In this document: positions 1-13,305 of the stretch, piece after piece
Layout: each line of letters begins with the position of its first letter
How positions within the stretch are numbered: position 1 is the stretch's first letter
NCBI GenBank assembly: GCA_030544235.1
Contig: CM060465.1
Location: 11,088,501-11,152,500, forward strand
Direction: 5' to 3'
Origin: Lepturacanthus savala
Lineage: Eukaryota > Chordata > Actinopteri > Scombriformes > Trichiuridae
Length of the DNA stretch: 64,000 bases
The notes under the pieces: model-generated
The model's database searches: none
What the model was told of the DNA's origin: nothing
What the model saw: the letters and a program-made list of their open reading frames with translations, nothing else
Position numbers and translations under genes: made by a program

Positions 1-543
1 GAAGAGGCGTCTCTTCCGGTCTTGTGTGGATGTTTGGACCAGACAGAAAAAAGGCGAACGAGTACAGAAATAAACACATAAAAACAACTATGATATTTAG
101 TTTAATGAGACATTAAGTTAGACTGAGAGATCACAGGTGTTTTATAACCTTTCTTTCTTTTGTGGATTTATATTTATTATGTTTATTATGGTGAAACTGT
201 TTCCTTAGTGACAGCATACCAGGCTGATGATTCGGCTTCCTGTCACCACCGCTGGCCAAAGGTGTTTATTATTTTTTACTTTAAGCTGTCCTCAGTTACT
301 CAATCTAATCATGTCAAACTCACAGTAAATATGAGTAATAATAATAACATGCAGAGTAGGAAATGTAGATGGAGATAAATAGTATGTAGAAATTCCACTT
401 AAATGTCACCACATCAGATTAAAAAGAAATTGGATTAGCCCCTTTCACTTTATTTCTTTGTAATGCGAGGCAAAATTAGGAAATCTGATATTTAGCAGCT
501 TTAAACTAAAGAAAACCGTTACCTCTTCGCCTCTCTGTCTCTT

Positions 544-931
544 TAGGGCGATAAGAAAGGAAATGGGGCGTGGCGTGGGATGTTGTCAGCTCGCCAGCTG
601 ATGAAGAAATGGAAAGACAATGACATACAAGATGAGTTCAGCAGGTCAGAGTTCACACACATGATCAAACTGAGAACTGATCGCTTTAGAAGGAGCATAG
701 AGCTGCTGAAAAGAGACATGGCCTCTCTCAGAGAGACACAGAGCAACTATAGAAAGAGACAGAGCAGCTGTGAAGAGACAGAATAGACAGGGAGACCAGA
801 TGTTTCTCCACAGAGATGCTAGATGCTATTGGAGACGACCAGAGGTTGAGGAGAGAGGCCAAGGAGGATGACAGGAGGTTGTGTACAGACATATGTGATG
901 ATGAACTCGTAGCTGCAATTGACAAACAGAT
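544..931 (+). pseudogene. Possible exon or frameshifted remnant of an unrecognised coiled-coil gene
   Basis: A pyrimidine-rich tract ending in TTTAG at about 545 looks like a splice acceptor. It opens a frame rich in charged residues (segments such as ARQLMKKWKDND and ELLKRDMASLRE) that stops at 784-786. A second frame from 774 to 931 continues in the same style (EMLDAIGDDQRLRREAKEDD, then DELVAAIDKQI and a stop). The shared composition suggests one coiled-coil protein end broken by a frameshift near 774-790, or two unrelated chance frames. I do not recognise the family. It would be the 3' end of a plus-strand gene entering from the left, or a retroposed fragment. Evidence is compositional only. 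Confidence 0.25.
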
Positions 932-1446
932 CTGAAGCGCTGAGAACTTTTTGTTCCTCTGGAGTAAACCGCTCTTCACATGGTAATACATTTTTTTTTC
1001 TATTGAACATTTTTTTCTTGTCAGTCACTCTCAGATACAGATCCAAACACTAAACTGGTCATCGAACTAGTGTTGTGTGTGTGGACTATAAAGAAACTAA
1101 CCCTAACCATAACTGAATTTGACGTTAAGAGGGAAAAAAAACATAGAAATATCATCAAAAGATCTAGATTTGACTTGCAGACAGTATTTTTCTACATAAC
1201 TTAGCCTCAAGTTTTGGGACTTTAACCACAGAAATAATACATATGTGATATCATCAGGTCTCGGAATGATCAATAAAAGTATATAAACCAATTAGATGAT
1301 CAGGTCTCATTGAGGGAGACAAAAGACTGTTAGAGAAGAAACAGGACACAAAAACACTAAAACTAAAACATGTTTAATTTGTTGTGTTTATTGTTAAATT
1401 TTTACCAGTATGAAAATTAGCAAACAAAATGAAGATAGTGTCATTC

Positions 1447-1452
1447 TTTATT
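1447..1452 (-). terminator. Probable cd59 polyadenylation signal
   Basis: AATAAA on the minus strand, about 140 bases past the cd59 stop codon. Another AATAAA-like site lies near 1386-1391. Either would give a short cd59 3' UTR. Confidence 0.45.
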
Positions 1453-1591
1453 TCATGACTTTGAAATGCGACCTGAGAAGCTACAAACAAACAGTAACAG
1501 CACTCGGTTTAATTCAGGTTAACTTTTACAAAACCTCAGTAATGATCCTCAAACATTAAACCTTTGTAACCTGCAGTTATAATCTGTCACA

Positions 1592-3898
1592 TCAGATCCA
1601 ACACCACCAGATGCTCAGCAGTGACCCCATCAGAGCCAGGATGGGTGTTGCCTTGGCGACGCCATTGCTGGAGTTGCACAGGTTGCTGCTGCAGCAGCGA
1701 TATGTGAAGCCAGAGATGGAGGGAAACATCTGACTGAGGCGAGAGTTATCACAGTCTGTGTATCTGATGCACTGACGGATGGTCTTCCCACCTGCAGACA
1801 CACATACAGACCACTGGCATTAGTCCCACATACCTTCGTCAGGTAAACTGCAATCTTCATGTATCTACAGGAAGCAAACAACAATAGAACATTTAGAAGT
1901 ATGTTCTAAATGTGAAGATGAAAGTAGCATAAACAAACATTCTTTCGTGCTCAGTTTTTCAGGTAGTGTTCTTCCATGGGAAAAATAGGCTGGGCTCAGG
2001 TCTCATCAAGTCTTGCAGATATATCAACATGGATGAGAGAACATCATCCTCTAAGAATGAGCTGCTTCTCATTCCAGCCAGTCCCTCTATACAACAACAG
2101 ATCAATGTCCAGATTGACGTTAATTCTAAGAAGCCATTTATCATATTGCTCTAACCCTGTATCACCAGTAGGAGCTCAAAGGTGTTGAAGGTGTAATATG
2201 TAAGATTTGGCCATGATTTGAGTTTGCAAAACTCCAAAAATGAATTACAACAACAGTGACCTGTCACAGACTTCTATCTCTTGTGCTGTAGCTCCAGCAG
2301 TGCGATTAGTGTGCTAAACTGGCTCACCAAGGCTAAAAGGAGATGAGCCAAAAGGCACTGGTTTTACAGTGTATTTATTAATACAGTTTATTCACACAGC
2401 TGAATGATTACTGACCTTTTTCAGTCAGTGATATACAGGAGTCCTCGTATGTGCACTCTTGGACATTCTCACACCGTCCAGTGTAATCTGAGCACTTGTA
2501 ACAGCGAAGTCCAAAGCCTGAAGAAGTAGAAGTAGAAGAAGACACCGGTTTTATATCATTGATTTCATCCAACAGTCAAATGCTCCCTGAACAAAGAAGC
2601 TGACTGGTTTCACCCCTCTGCAGTTTGAACAGATGATTCATACAGTTTTATCTTTAATTCATTCATGACATGTTTCACTCGTGGTGAAGTTACCATTTCA
2701 TTAGTAGTAGCTTGAACAATAAAACTTTCAGTGAAGTTTTTCCTTTTTAACTCATATGTTATGATGTCTCGTTCAAGCAGTTTATGAAGTAATTGATCAT
2801 GATCATTCCTGTCAAAGGCCTTGGAGACATTGTTCCTATGTTGAAATATTACACGGTTATAGTTTTTCTGTGCAGTAATTCAATTACACATAAATAAAGT
2901 TAAGAATTTGCAAGATATCAGCTGATATAAATGGCATCTTGAAGATTGATTCAAAGCCTCAGGAATCAGGAAGTGAAGTTGAAACTGCTTTAAAGCCCTA
3001 TAATGCTGCATTATTTAACACCTAATTCACAAACAAAGTTTTTTTTATATTAAATTGAAATATGGCTGAAAATGGTTTCATGCCTCTTTGTCCATCACTG
3101 TAGTTCAGTCTGAAGTTTCTCCACATCAGCTGGATTGTCATGGCTTCACTTCACACAATCATGTTCCTCAGAGATTCACACTTTGAGTGAAACATCTCAA
3201 CAACTATTCAATGGATTTCTGTGAAATGAGTTTCTCTACATCCCCCTCAGGATGAACTATAATCACTTTGATCTTCACTTTTCATTGGCCACCATCATCA
3301 AGAAATGATTTACTTTGGTTTAAAAAGAAGTACACCTTAGCCTCCATTGTGCTTTGTGTTTAATGTATAAACAATTAAGACCATGTTAAACACATCTGCT
3401 AAACATCAACATGTTTAGCATTGTTTCCTCAAAGAACCACAGTACTTTACTACAGCCTCATACAGCTGCTTCATGGCTGCAGATACTTGAAATCAAGATG
3501 AATTTAAATTCAACTAAAGAAATAAATTTTCCATACTAACAAGTATCGGGTGTGTATTTATAGCCTGAATTAATTTCTTCCTCTCAGCCTGCATTCAGAA
3601 ACTATTAAAACACATCAGTGAACCACACCACTGCATTGATAGATTCCATTATTATTATGAGTTAGTTAAAAACATGTCTGTACATTTCATGCTGCAAGAA
3701 AGCAGACTACTTTTTTGTCACCCATTAACTACTCTGTCAACTTATTTATAGTCGGAACATTTAAATTTGATTCACATAAATCTTAAGGCATATTAAGGAC
3801 AACATGCTGCAGTGTGGAGACATTTCTACAGTGGTCCACTCACCCAGATGAAGCAGCCCGAAGCAGATGAGCAAGAACAGTCCGCGGCAACGTTGCAT
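1592..3898 (-). CDS. cd59: CD59-like GPI-anchored complement regulator (three coding exons)
   Basis: Coding exons are 3844-3898, 2416-2517 and 1592-1791, all with GT-AG borders and phase-1 introns; joined they give 118 aa, the usual size for CD59. Residues 1-19 are a hydrophobic signal peptide starting MQRCRGLFLLICFGL. The mature part opens with LRCYKC and ends with CCSSNLCNSS, the cysteine pattern of a single Ly6/uPAR three-finger domain in the CD59 spacing. It is followed by a hydrophobic tail (ILALMGSLLSIWWCWI) typical of a GPI-attachment signal. In the family, CD59 sits on the outer cell surface and blocks C9 polymerisation in the membrane attack complex. The start is the only ATG before the signal peptide, just after the 3' splice site at 3910. 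Another Ly6-family member is possible but the spacing favours CD59. Confidence 0.88.
2764..2832 (-). mobile_element. Short non-LTR retrotransposon reverse-transcriptase fragment
   Basis: About 65 bases closely match the stretch at about 5965-6025 (shared core TGTCAAAGGCCTTGGAGACAT), which on the minus strand encodes the SKAFD reverse-transcriptase motif. It is a small relic in a cd59 intron. Confidence 0.5.
3120..3310. repeat. Diverged interspersed repeat in the cd59 intron
   Basis: The stretch with CATCTCAACAACTATTCAAT, followed by a 'GGATGAACTATAATCACTTTG' type segment, resembles a dispersed repeat common in teleost genomes. Identified from memory of its wording, not by alignment. The rest of 1800-3840 is ordinary AT-rich intron in which I see nothing else. 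Confidence 0.35.
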
Positions 3899-4032
3899 GT
3901 CGTCTCCTGAAGAAGAGAAATAAAAGGTGAGAGGAGGTGAAAGCTGACAGCAGGTCAGTCAGGACGGAGCAGCAGAACGTCGGGTTCGGTTTGTGTTCGC
4001 TCGCTGTGACGCCAGGCAGACGACAGACGACT

Positions 4033-4074
4033 GACAGCACGTCTTTGTCCAGCGGACCACAAAGACGTGCTGTC
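4033..4074. repeat. Perfect 16-bp inverted repeat with 10-base spacer
   Basis: GACAGCACGTCTTTGT (4033-4048) is followed by its exact reverse complement at 4059-4074. It lies about 130 bases 5' of the first cd59 coding exon, in the intron. Confidence 0.85.
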
Positions 4075-5177
4075 TGGCCAAAGTCGCAGTCCTACTCCTC
4101 CTCCTCTGCAACAATCACTAGGACTCTCTGAGGGCTGTATTATGGCTGAACTACACTGTTTATGTGCTGTTTTTTTTTTTAAAAAAATCTATTTAAAGGT
4201 CTTTTCACACAACAGTGACAGGCCTTATACACACTATATATCTGCTGTATGGTGATGAGTTTTCCCATCATGTCTATCTCTGAGTCAAATTATAGAAGAT
4301 ATATCACTCCCTGCACATAGAAGCAGTCCTTTTAGAAGCATAGAAGCAGTATATCGTGCACGGCTCTGTGGCATCTAGACATAGAAAAATACTTACATGC
4401 CAAACTAATGCCATGTCTCTCCCACAGAGACCCCCATGAAACAGAAGGACATGCACACACACACATCTTATTACTGTCAGAATAAAGTTTAAACCTGCAA
4501 TAACTGATGTTCAATTTTGGCAAACAAATGCCTATTTCTACATCCAGAAGTTATTGGAGCAACATTATGGTTCATTTGGAGTCATGTTTCTGTCCTGGTG
4601 AATCTATCCCCAGTATTTTTTCAGTGTATCTTCTGTTTTTTTCCTCTCTACCAACCCCTGAGGGAGGTAGCTCTCTTTTGCTGCTAAATGCTTCTCCATT
4701 TTCACCATTTTGTTAACAACTAATTGTGTTCTTACTGTTTAGGTGATGATGATTTTTAGAGCTTTTTCTCTGAAAACAGATGCCCAATACCAAAAGAAAA
4801 TGTGGTGGAGCACTGAGAGTGACCCAAAACAGTAAAATTGTCGCTAAACAATGAGCGGAAACTCCCTATGAAGCCTAGGTGAAATCAAGGGGAGATGCAG
4901 AGTTGCTGATAACTTTAGACTTTAACAAGTTCCACTGAGTTACATTTAAGATTTTTAAATTAAATCATTTGGTTTGGAACAAGTACATGTTACTGTTGCT
5001 GCATATCTGTTATGTCATGTTCATACATTTTGGTTCATTACTGGTGTTCATGTGTCCTTTGTCTCAAGCACAATGAATTCCATTTTAAAACATACTATGT
5101 TGAAGGATTAACTGATGGGTTGCACAGTGTTTTCCAGAGAAGCAAAGACTTTGTTAGTGAAAGACTTTTCTCTGCAG

Positions 5178-5179
<2 letters not shown>

Positions 5180-5243
<64 letters not shown>
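5180..5243. repeat. (TG)n microsatellite
   Basis: About 32 uninterrupted TG units in the long first intron of cd59. Frames translated across it are dinucleotide artefacts. The rest of 4140-5930 shows A-runs and no coding signal. Confidence 0.97.
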
Positions 5244-5244
<1 letters not shown>

Positions 5245-5929
5245 GTCATGTATCAGTCCCAGCCTGTGACAGACACACACAGAGCAGAGACTGTTTCTGC
5301 ATCCAGCTGCTGTCTAAAGTTGATGGAGAGCTTTTGTCCAAACATTAGTTTTCTATTTAAACTACTTCAATTTACACAATTCACAACACAAAATGACCAG
5401 AGGACTTAGGACAGATACTGACACCATAGTTTATTTTCTTCCCCCCTAGTTCTCTTTTAATAAACATTTTGAGGGGACTATTATTTCTTACTTTGAATAA
5501 AAGTAAAAAAAAAAAAAAAAAAGATGTTTTTCAGACCAGTTAGGAAAAAATACTGCTCACATAGACGTTTTGGGACAATAACAATTACTCAGAAAAAGTT
5601 TCATGAGTGTGAAACAATCCAACACAAACAATCCACTAAATCCAACACAAAACAAAACGTATATTACATTTATAAGAAATAAGTATAGTAATATTCATTT
5701 AACTCCAAACATCACAATGACTTGTGCATGCATAAATGATAATATACATTATGAGGTAAAACTTTTTTCATTAAAAAAAAAGCTTAGTTTTGACTGACTG
5801 ATCAACCAGAATGCATTAACCATAATAGGAGACCAGATCCCACCTTGATGAAGACCATTGTTTACATTCAGTGAGGTGAATAATATGACCCCATTTAACC
5901 TGCATTTTCTAATGGGCCTGTCAGACCAC

Positions 5930-6245
5930 TAATATTCTAAGAATATACTTAGGAACACCTCTAACAAGCAGTTTCTGAAGTAATTGTTTATGATCGATCC
6001 TGTCAAAGGCCTTGGAGACATCGATAAATGACATCAGTAGAATTTTGGTTTCTGTATTCACCCATGTTATCTCCTTTAGACAGATATACATACATCATTG
6101 CCATGTTTTATCTTAAAACCAAACTGATTATCAGTGGTGAGAACAAACATGTCTAACCTTGTTATCAAGGTGCTGCCCAGCACTTTGTGTAGGACACTGG
6201 CAAGGGCAACACGTCTATAACTATATCTTATCATTAATAACAGGT
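5930..6245 (-). mobile_element. Non-LTR retrotransposon reverse-transcriptase fragment
   Basis: Read on the minus strand this gives VALASVLHKVLG, then LTTDNQFGFKIKHG and, after a broken stretch, FIDVSKAFDRIDHK. These are fingers and palm motifs of a non-LTR reverse transcriptase, including the first catalytic aspartate in KAFD. In-frame stops and a frame shift make it a dead fragment. The clade cannot be fixed from so short a piece. It lies in cd59 intron 1. Confidence 0.75.
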
Positions 6246-6976
6246 ACAAGCAGCACTATCCAAGATACTGTACTAAACTTACAAAAACCAAAAAACTGAC
6301 AATGAGCAACACTCCTGCCTACTTACAGAATACAAGATGACCTGTGGTTAAAATGGTATTTGGTAGATTCATTAGATGCCAGCTGATAGTCATGCAGGAG
6401 TTGTGTGATAGACCCAAAATGAGTCATTATTATTACGATTGTTATTTTGAGGGGGGCATGTAAAAAATAATGATAAAACACATCACAAAACTAAAACAAA
6501 AAAAGGCTGTGAATCAGGGTGGGTGTGTCCGACACCGGATATAATATCAAATGATCTCAGTTTATTTCCATGGAGGTCGGCTGAGATATTTGAAACGTTT
6601 AGGCTTTAAACACCTTCTAACACCATTTCATAGTCTCGCCTCAGAGACTCCGCTACTGCTATTACTGGTCACAACTTAACTGCGCACTTTTGAAGTAAAG
6701 GGTTGCCAGATCACCCTCTTTGCTGTACGGAAAACATGCAGATCTGGCAACTCCGTAGGGTTAACGTTCGCAAGCGGCTCAAAATAACGGGAGGATTAAA
6801 TTCACGCGTTTATTTCGTAGCGACGTGTCGCTTCTGTTCATAAATAAACCTACACCCATGGTGAATTCATTACCGAATCACTGATATGTCGATGTCTGGC
6901 ACATTTATTCTCTACACGCGTTTGTTTATAGTGTGTGTGAAACGCTGGTCACTGTGCGGTGTAAAATGTCACTCAC

Positions 6977-7110
6977 CTCCGGTTTAAAACAGCAAAAACA
7001 AGGCAGAGGGTTTTTCTTATAGTTCTTCTTTCAGTTCTCGACGCCACAGGAAGAAGCTGCTGTTGTGTCCGTGTGTGTTCAGCTCTAAAATGCTCCTGAA
7101 CGCCTTCAGG
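6977..7110 (-). promoter_or_regulatory. cd59: Probable untranslated first exon and promoter of cd59
   Basis: On the minus strand a strong donor (GGAG|GTGAGT) ends an exon at 6977, with no coding frame. CpGs are enriched relative to the flanks across 6620-7180. A short untranslated first exon splicing to the signal-peptide exon at 3844-3909 is the usual CD59 layout. The transcription start is not visible; 7050-7130 is a guess. Confidence 0.5.
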
Positions 7111-9000
7111 GAGGATTAATGATACCAAAGCTTTATCGTATCAGTGGAATCATGGGCGTTGCGCTAAATGTCCCTTGCACATGCGATTTTTCCAAATGAG
7201 TGTACCGTGTGTTGTAATTTTATTATTATTATTATTATTATTTTCCTCTATTGGCAAACACTGAATACAAGGTCTAAACAACATTAAATAATATAAATGA
7301 AGTCAATTATTTTAGTTTATTAAATAAAATAGATAATTGGAACAAAGAAAGATAATGTATACAAATAAATAAAGGAAAACTGGCTTTTTAAAGCATTTAA
7401 AAAACTTAAGAAATGAACTAATGAACTAAATAAATGTCTTATTTGTTACAACATTCTTTGATTCAAAATAATATTTAACATCTGTCAAAATAATTTAAAC
7501 AATGGCGTGTAATATATAAAATGAGCAGAATACCGACATCCAGTGTCTCAAAATCATAGTTGCAACACAAACCCACATAAAAAAGCAGTACAGCAGTGGG
7601 GTTGCCAGTTCTGTTGCCAACTGTGTCAACGATCAACCTGAACTACCACCGCAAGTGATGAATCATACAGCCTAACTACAAATTTCAAAGAATGAATACA
7701 TTTTAAAGTAAGGTACGTTGTTGTAGAGGAATTTGACCGGTAGGTAATGTTAGCTAAGTTAGCAAGTGTGTTAGCCTAACATACTGATCAAGGAGAAAAG
7801 TCACCATTTTCGCATGCGTTTTGATGCCATGTAAATCCTTTATATGAGCCCATCTAGCATATGCTTCAGAGATATTGACTAAAATAATGCTTTTGCCCTT
7901 CTCCAGTCACTTTGCTTCTGAAATTCATAATGCACCATTCACTGGGGCTTTGAAGCTGCTGCAGAACTTGTAGAATCTTCCATTTTGACCCAGTAGTCTT
8001 GCTGTGCTGAGCATAGAGACCGTATCTGGCAACTCATAATGCACCTGTCACTATTGCCTTGTACATGTAAACATTAATTCATGGTCAAACATGTCAAAAG
8101 TTTTAAAATAATTAATTCACACTACATATAATTTCTTTCTGGAAAAACTATACTTTTATTTTGTGCTCCTCTAAATGCACTGAGACTTTTAATAAAAAAA
8201 TCCCATATATTCAACTTTTAATTGTAAGTAATAGCACACCATTCATGATCAAGACATGCATTTTCAAATATAATTTGCTTGGGTCCTCTCAAAGCTGTAG
8301 GATGAGTTCGGTGCCAAAATCCATCCGGAAGAGAAATAAAAAAACATCCACGGTATGACAATAGGACTCAGAGCTTCACTCTAAGCCTACTTCCTTCAGC
8401 TATTTCATAGCTGTAAGGAGGTTCAGTGCAATTGCCCCAGAGCTCTACAAAGTCATGTCTTAGACTAATTAATGTCTGTAAGAATTCACAAAGTATGAGG
8501 CAAGATGCCAACAGTATGACACAAGGGTGCAGGTGCAGTATAATGGAACAAGTTGAGGTCAAATCCAGTCAGTGTGGCAAACAAATCCAGAGAAGAGTCA
8601 AGCACAAGAGAAAGTCTGGTGGAAAAACAAACAGAATCAAGACCGCTGGGATATATACTGAGGAGTCTGGAAACAATGTACCGGTAAAAGTTATGACAGA
8701 CTGCACACAGATGATGAAATACTAAAGCCTGAGTGTGACAGTATTATTATTATAGGTATATTTGGTACTCATTAAATCAATGCTGTTTATATAGGTAGTA
8801 ATAATAATAATAATAATAAAGGTATATAAGTAAATGTGTGTACAGCAAAACAAATTTCCTGGGGAAAAAGTATATCTTATCTTATGTAGCCTATCTGTTG
8901 CCACTGGGTTAATTAGTAAGCCACCACCAGTCAGCCAAATAAAAGAAAGAACTCCTAATGAGATTACTGAAGGGCAGACTAAAGACTAGAGACTAAAAAG

Positions 9001-9180
9001 CTAAATTGTCCATAGGTGTGAGTGTGTGAGTGAATGGTGTGTGTGCCCTACGATAGGCTGGTGACCATCTGGGGTGTATCCCTGCCTTTCACCTGTAATG
9101 TGCTGGGATTGACTCCAGCAGACCCCTGTGGCACTAATGAGGAATACAGTAAGTGGTAGAAGATGACTGAATGAATACCG
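9001..9180. repeat. L2/retroposon-type 3' tail repeat
   Basis: The wording 'GTGTGAGTGTGTGAGTGAATG' followed by a GGCTGGTGACC segment, 'GGGATTGACTCCAGCAG' and a TGAATGAATA end matches the 3' tail shared by many fish LINE/SINE repeats. Recognised from memory. Confidence 0.55.
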
Positions 9181-12100
9181 GTCTGGTATTCAAACTCAAC
9201 CAGGCTGACTGCTCCAAAACCCTAGATATTTAAAAAAGAGTTTAAATGTTTCATGAGAAAATTAGAATATACCATTATTGGTGAAATATAAACCTGTTCC
9301 ATAAACCCATGCATGTGTCAGTGCAGCAGGTGATGTCAGCCTCCAGGCAGCTGCAGCCTCTGGTTAACAACACATTAGCAGACAAAGATCATTTCATTCA
9401 GCTTTGTTAACAAAGAGCTCACAGTTTCACCATCAGCAGGGTCCATTTGGGTTCTGACAGCCAGAAGATCACTGCTGAAACAGCTCAGAGTCAGCTGTGA
9501 AAGTGAATTTAAAAAACAGTCTGGCTCCTCTTTCATGAAAATTTAGGGAGCATTATGGGGTCCTACATCTCTTCCTCAACTCCTTTGGTTTTGTGAGTTG
9601 ATTTATGTACTCCACTGAATACATTTCCGCCCTTTTCTATGGATTCAGTCTGGTTTGTTTGTTGTTCTCAGATGAAAATCTTTTCACACACTCTCTTGGA
9701 GATGTGCCACATCCTTCTTGGCAGAGCACCAAGAGTCAAACAGTTTTTCATTGATGCATAAGTTGGAGAATGTTTCTGGTCAACAGCAGCTTACAGATCA
9801 GATTGTGACCTCTGACCTCTGATCCTCCCTTGCTTCCTGACTCCCCTACACCTCACACTGCTTCTATACTGAAACCTAAGTCTTCCAAAAACCTTCTATC
9901 TGGTTGTTATAAAACTATTTTAAGTGTTTTTTGTAAATCAAGATATTTGTGTTGCTTGTTTTACATTCTTTGAAAGAATTTATTCATATTTGGAGGTTTC
10001 TTATGTTGGATTCTTATGTTTGATGTATCTGAAAAGATTTGATTATGCTCTGCAGTGAACTGAGGCAAAGACCTTTAATTGTCCCCCACAACTGTATTTC
10101 CAGCAAGTTAAAACAATAGCATTAGTGTTCAAGACATCTGACAAAGAGAGATAAAATATCTTTCAAAATGTGCTTTTAAAGCATATGAAACAGAAAAAAA
10201 AAATCAAATAAAAATCAAGTAACCACAAATGTCTTTTGTTTCATGTGCAACCAGAACTTCTGGAGGGAAGAGGCCATGGAGAAAAAATAAATAATTTGTG
10301 CTCTTGATTTATCTGCTTTGTTTGTTTGAAGCTTCGAGCTGGATCCAAGGAGGCCAGGAAAATCCATATCCATCTGTTCATGTTCTATTTGACAGGTGTA
10401 TTGCTGGGGACCCATTAATTTGTTTTGTCCTATAACATTTGAACCATAAGTCTGAAGAACTAAATTATTTTTTTCCCATTTCATATAAACTATTTCCATC
10501 ACTTTTCCCCAATTTAGAAATTAGTTTTTTCACCACTCAAATTTTAAATAATGAATAATCGTCACCAAATTTGATTTCTGGTCCAAATCTGAAAAAAAGT
10601 GTTCATTCTCATACTTCATACAGTTTTTCTATAGCTGGCCCTCAGAGTTTATTTAAATGTTGTGGAAAGGACCTAAATTACAAAAAGTGTCATATCTTTA
10701 TTGAGTTTGTGGTATTAAAACCTTATTTGGGAGTGATCATGACGAGTTTGGTGGCACCTGGCCATTAAAGCCACAGCATCATCCATTTATAAAGAAAGGA
10801 ACCTCTGAAGTATGACCTTCGCATCTGATCTCATCTGATCGACTTCATACTTGGAGGGAGTGCAGTATTGAGTATGAAATTAATCAGATAAGCAGTTCTT
10901 GCAAGCATTACTTCTAAAAGCAGAGTAAACAACCTGCTCTGAATAGCTGCTATACTAGTTTAATCTAATGGGTTCTGAACCCAGAAGCTGGATGACCTCC
11001 ACAGGAACATTCAAGTATTAATGCCAAAAACCTCTGTTATCCCATAGAATATGTTTAAAGATAACACAATGCACATCTACATATCCGAGTCCAATATCAA
11101 AATAAAAGCTCATTAAAACCACATGAGCTACAGTGGGGTTACTGCAGGAGTTCTGTTTAATCAAAAGCACAGATTATTATATTTTTTTCCTCCAACCTTC
11201 CAAACATTTTTTCTAACACTCCAGCAGTGAAAAAAATCTCACAGTTCAGCAAACATCAAATCAAATAACAACTTAAAGCATGTGAACTCCATCCAGCTGT
11301 GGAGTCGCATTACAATCAGGAGAACGTCAGTATGAAGGTGACCAGCCGTTAAAACACATATGAGGCCTGGAACAAAAATATTGGCATTCGTAAGTCAAAC
11401 GTTTTTGGATTGAAACCGCAACAGTAAAAGTGAAATTTGACCAAACCAACAGTCTCTTTATGAATCGGGAGAAAACGCTCCATCAGTCATCATCCAACGC
11501 ATCAGCCCAACGTCACATAACAGTTCAGGCTGCATCTAACACACAAATGTAAATCATGTCCAGTTTATACAGTAACAAATGCATGCATACAATACATGCA
11601 CAATATTATAATCAAAACAAAAGGCATACAGGTTTGATCTTTCAGTGATATGAAAAGGAAGCGGTCTGACAGATTGGACCTAATCATGTAGAGATCGTTA
11701 GGAAATAGTTCCACGTTTTGAGAAACTGAAGCTTATTCACATATTTCCCAAAAGGATAATAATAATAATGCATTTTATTTATTGGGCGCCTTTCGCAGCC
11801 TCAAGGTCGCCTATAATGATACCACTCATGTCTGTGTGCCAAGTATGGAGTATGGAGTATGGAGCCAGAAGGCCATTAACTTAGCTTAGCATAAAGCTGG
11901 ACTGGAAGCAGCTAGCATGGCTCTGTCTTAATGTTCATAGATAAACCTTCCATCATCTCTAAAATTACTTATTAACATTGTTTCTCACTTAATTAATCTT
12001 TATACAAATACATTTTTTAAATTTAGGACAGTGCCAGGCTTGTGGTTTCCCCTCTGTTTCAAGTCTTCATGCCAAGCTCAGCTAACCTCCAGCTCAGTAA

Positions 12101-13004
12101 TTAGCACACAAGTTTGATACTGATATTATGGCATTATAATCTCTTTCTAAATATCCATTTAGCTTTTACAGCACAAAGCTAGTTTTTACTAAAATGTACA
12201 AAAATAAAACAAAAGTGACCATCTGCCTGCTGAGGTCAGCTCATGATATCCCCACCATCTTCTGTTTATTTCAGCATATAATAATAATTATTGTTATAAA
12301 CAACTACAAAAGTTTATGCTAAAAGCAACAGTTGAATATCATCATGCTTATATGTGTTTTGAGTCATAAAGACGTTGAAGCTTTGGCCAAGACTGATGTT
12401 CCCCTGTTAGAAGCACCCAAACATGAAGTTGACGCAGCAGAGAAAGAGGACTTTTAAATATATTGCTTGTTGCAGTGCACATCTAAACAATTATGGCATG
12501 ACAAAAATGCAGATATGGCATAGCAGGATAGCACCTTTTACTTTCAGTTCTTTTGCATCGATCATTATGGCACAATCATCAGATTCAAGGGAAAAATACT
12601 CTCCTTAAAAACAGGCTAAAAAGCATTTACAATATATACAGTGAAGCAGGGTTGTAAGCATTTCAAAAAGAAATATAAAGCCTTTATACATAAACTTCAG
12701 CTTCTTTGTTTCTATCAGGCACAGCATGACTGTTAGTAAATAAGCCAAAGCAGCGAGCGGCTTAATAGCACATTTAGTTGGACACTTACTAATAGTTCTC
12801 AGATATTAAATGCTTTATATTCCAGCATTACCCTTCATCTAAAGATTTCAGCGCGACATTCAGTTGAACTGGGGTTTGCTTTAAAGGTGTAGAAGAGAGC
12901 TTCACTGCTTCATTTAATATCTTTTGCATGAGCCACAGAGAGAGAGAGAGACACAACCCTGATTTTTCACTAGCTTCTGCATTACAAAGTGGTTGGGAGC
13001 AGTG

Positions 13005-13305
13005 ATCTCTGTCCCCGCTCTTTTGGAACATTACATCTCATTTATGCTGCTTTTGAAGCCCTTACTGGACCCATTTCAAAAATTCCAAACTCTGTGGACT
13101 CCTGAGGCTCCATATTATTTAAAAGTAAGTGAAGGCTGGCAAATCAGAATGTGTCTTAAGAAGAACTGGAGCAGAGGCAGCAATACTGACTGTCTCTGCT
13201 CCAGTTTGAGCAAGTGGGATCATCTTGATATCACATTCATGCTGTTTTTGAAGCAAATATAAAAAAAAAATTCCCAAAACATGTTTACTCCTAAGGCACC
13301 ATTTT
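13005..13305. repeat. Diverged tandem duplication with an internal inverted repeat
   Basis: Two similar blocks, about 13018-13115 and 13210-13300, share the order 'CATTTATGCTGCTTTTGAAG' / 'CATTCATGCTGTTTTTGAAG', then an A-rich segment, 'ATTCC(A/C)AAA' and 'ACTCCTGAGGC' / 'ACTCCTAAGGC'. Between them AACTGGAGCAGAG (13164-13176) is exactly reversed at 13194-13206. Confidence 0.6.

Noticed and set aside
5012..5409. Cys-Val repeat proteins
   Set aside because: Translations of a (TG)n microsatellite; the same holds for the Tyr-Ile frames over the (TA)n tracts.
7820..8070. Possible exon near TTGCTTCTGAAATTCATAAT
   Set aside because: No convincing splice borders or open frame continuing from a neighbour.
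8426..8725. 99-codon open frame
   Set aside because: No motif, no splice borders, AT-rich intergenic setting; length is within chance expectation.
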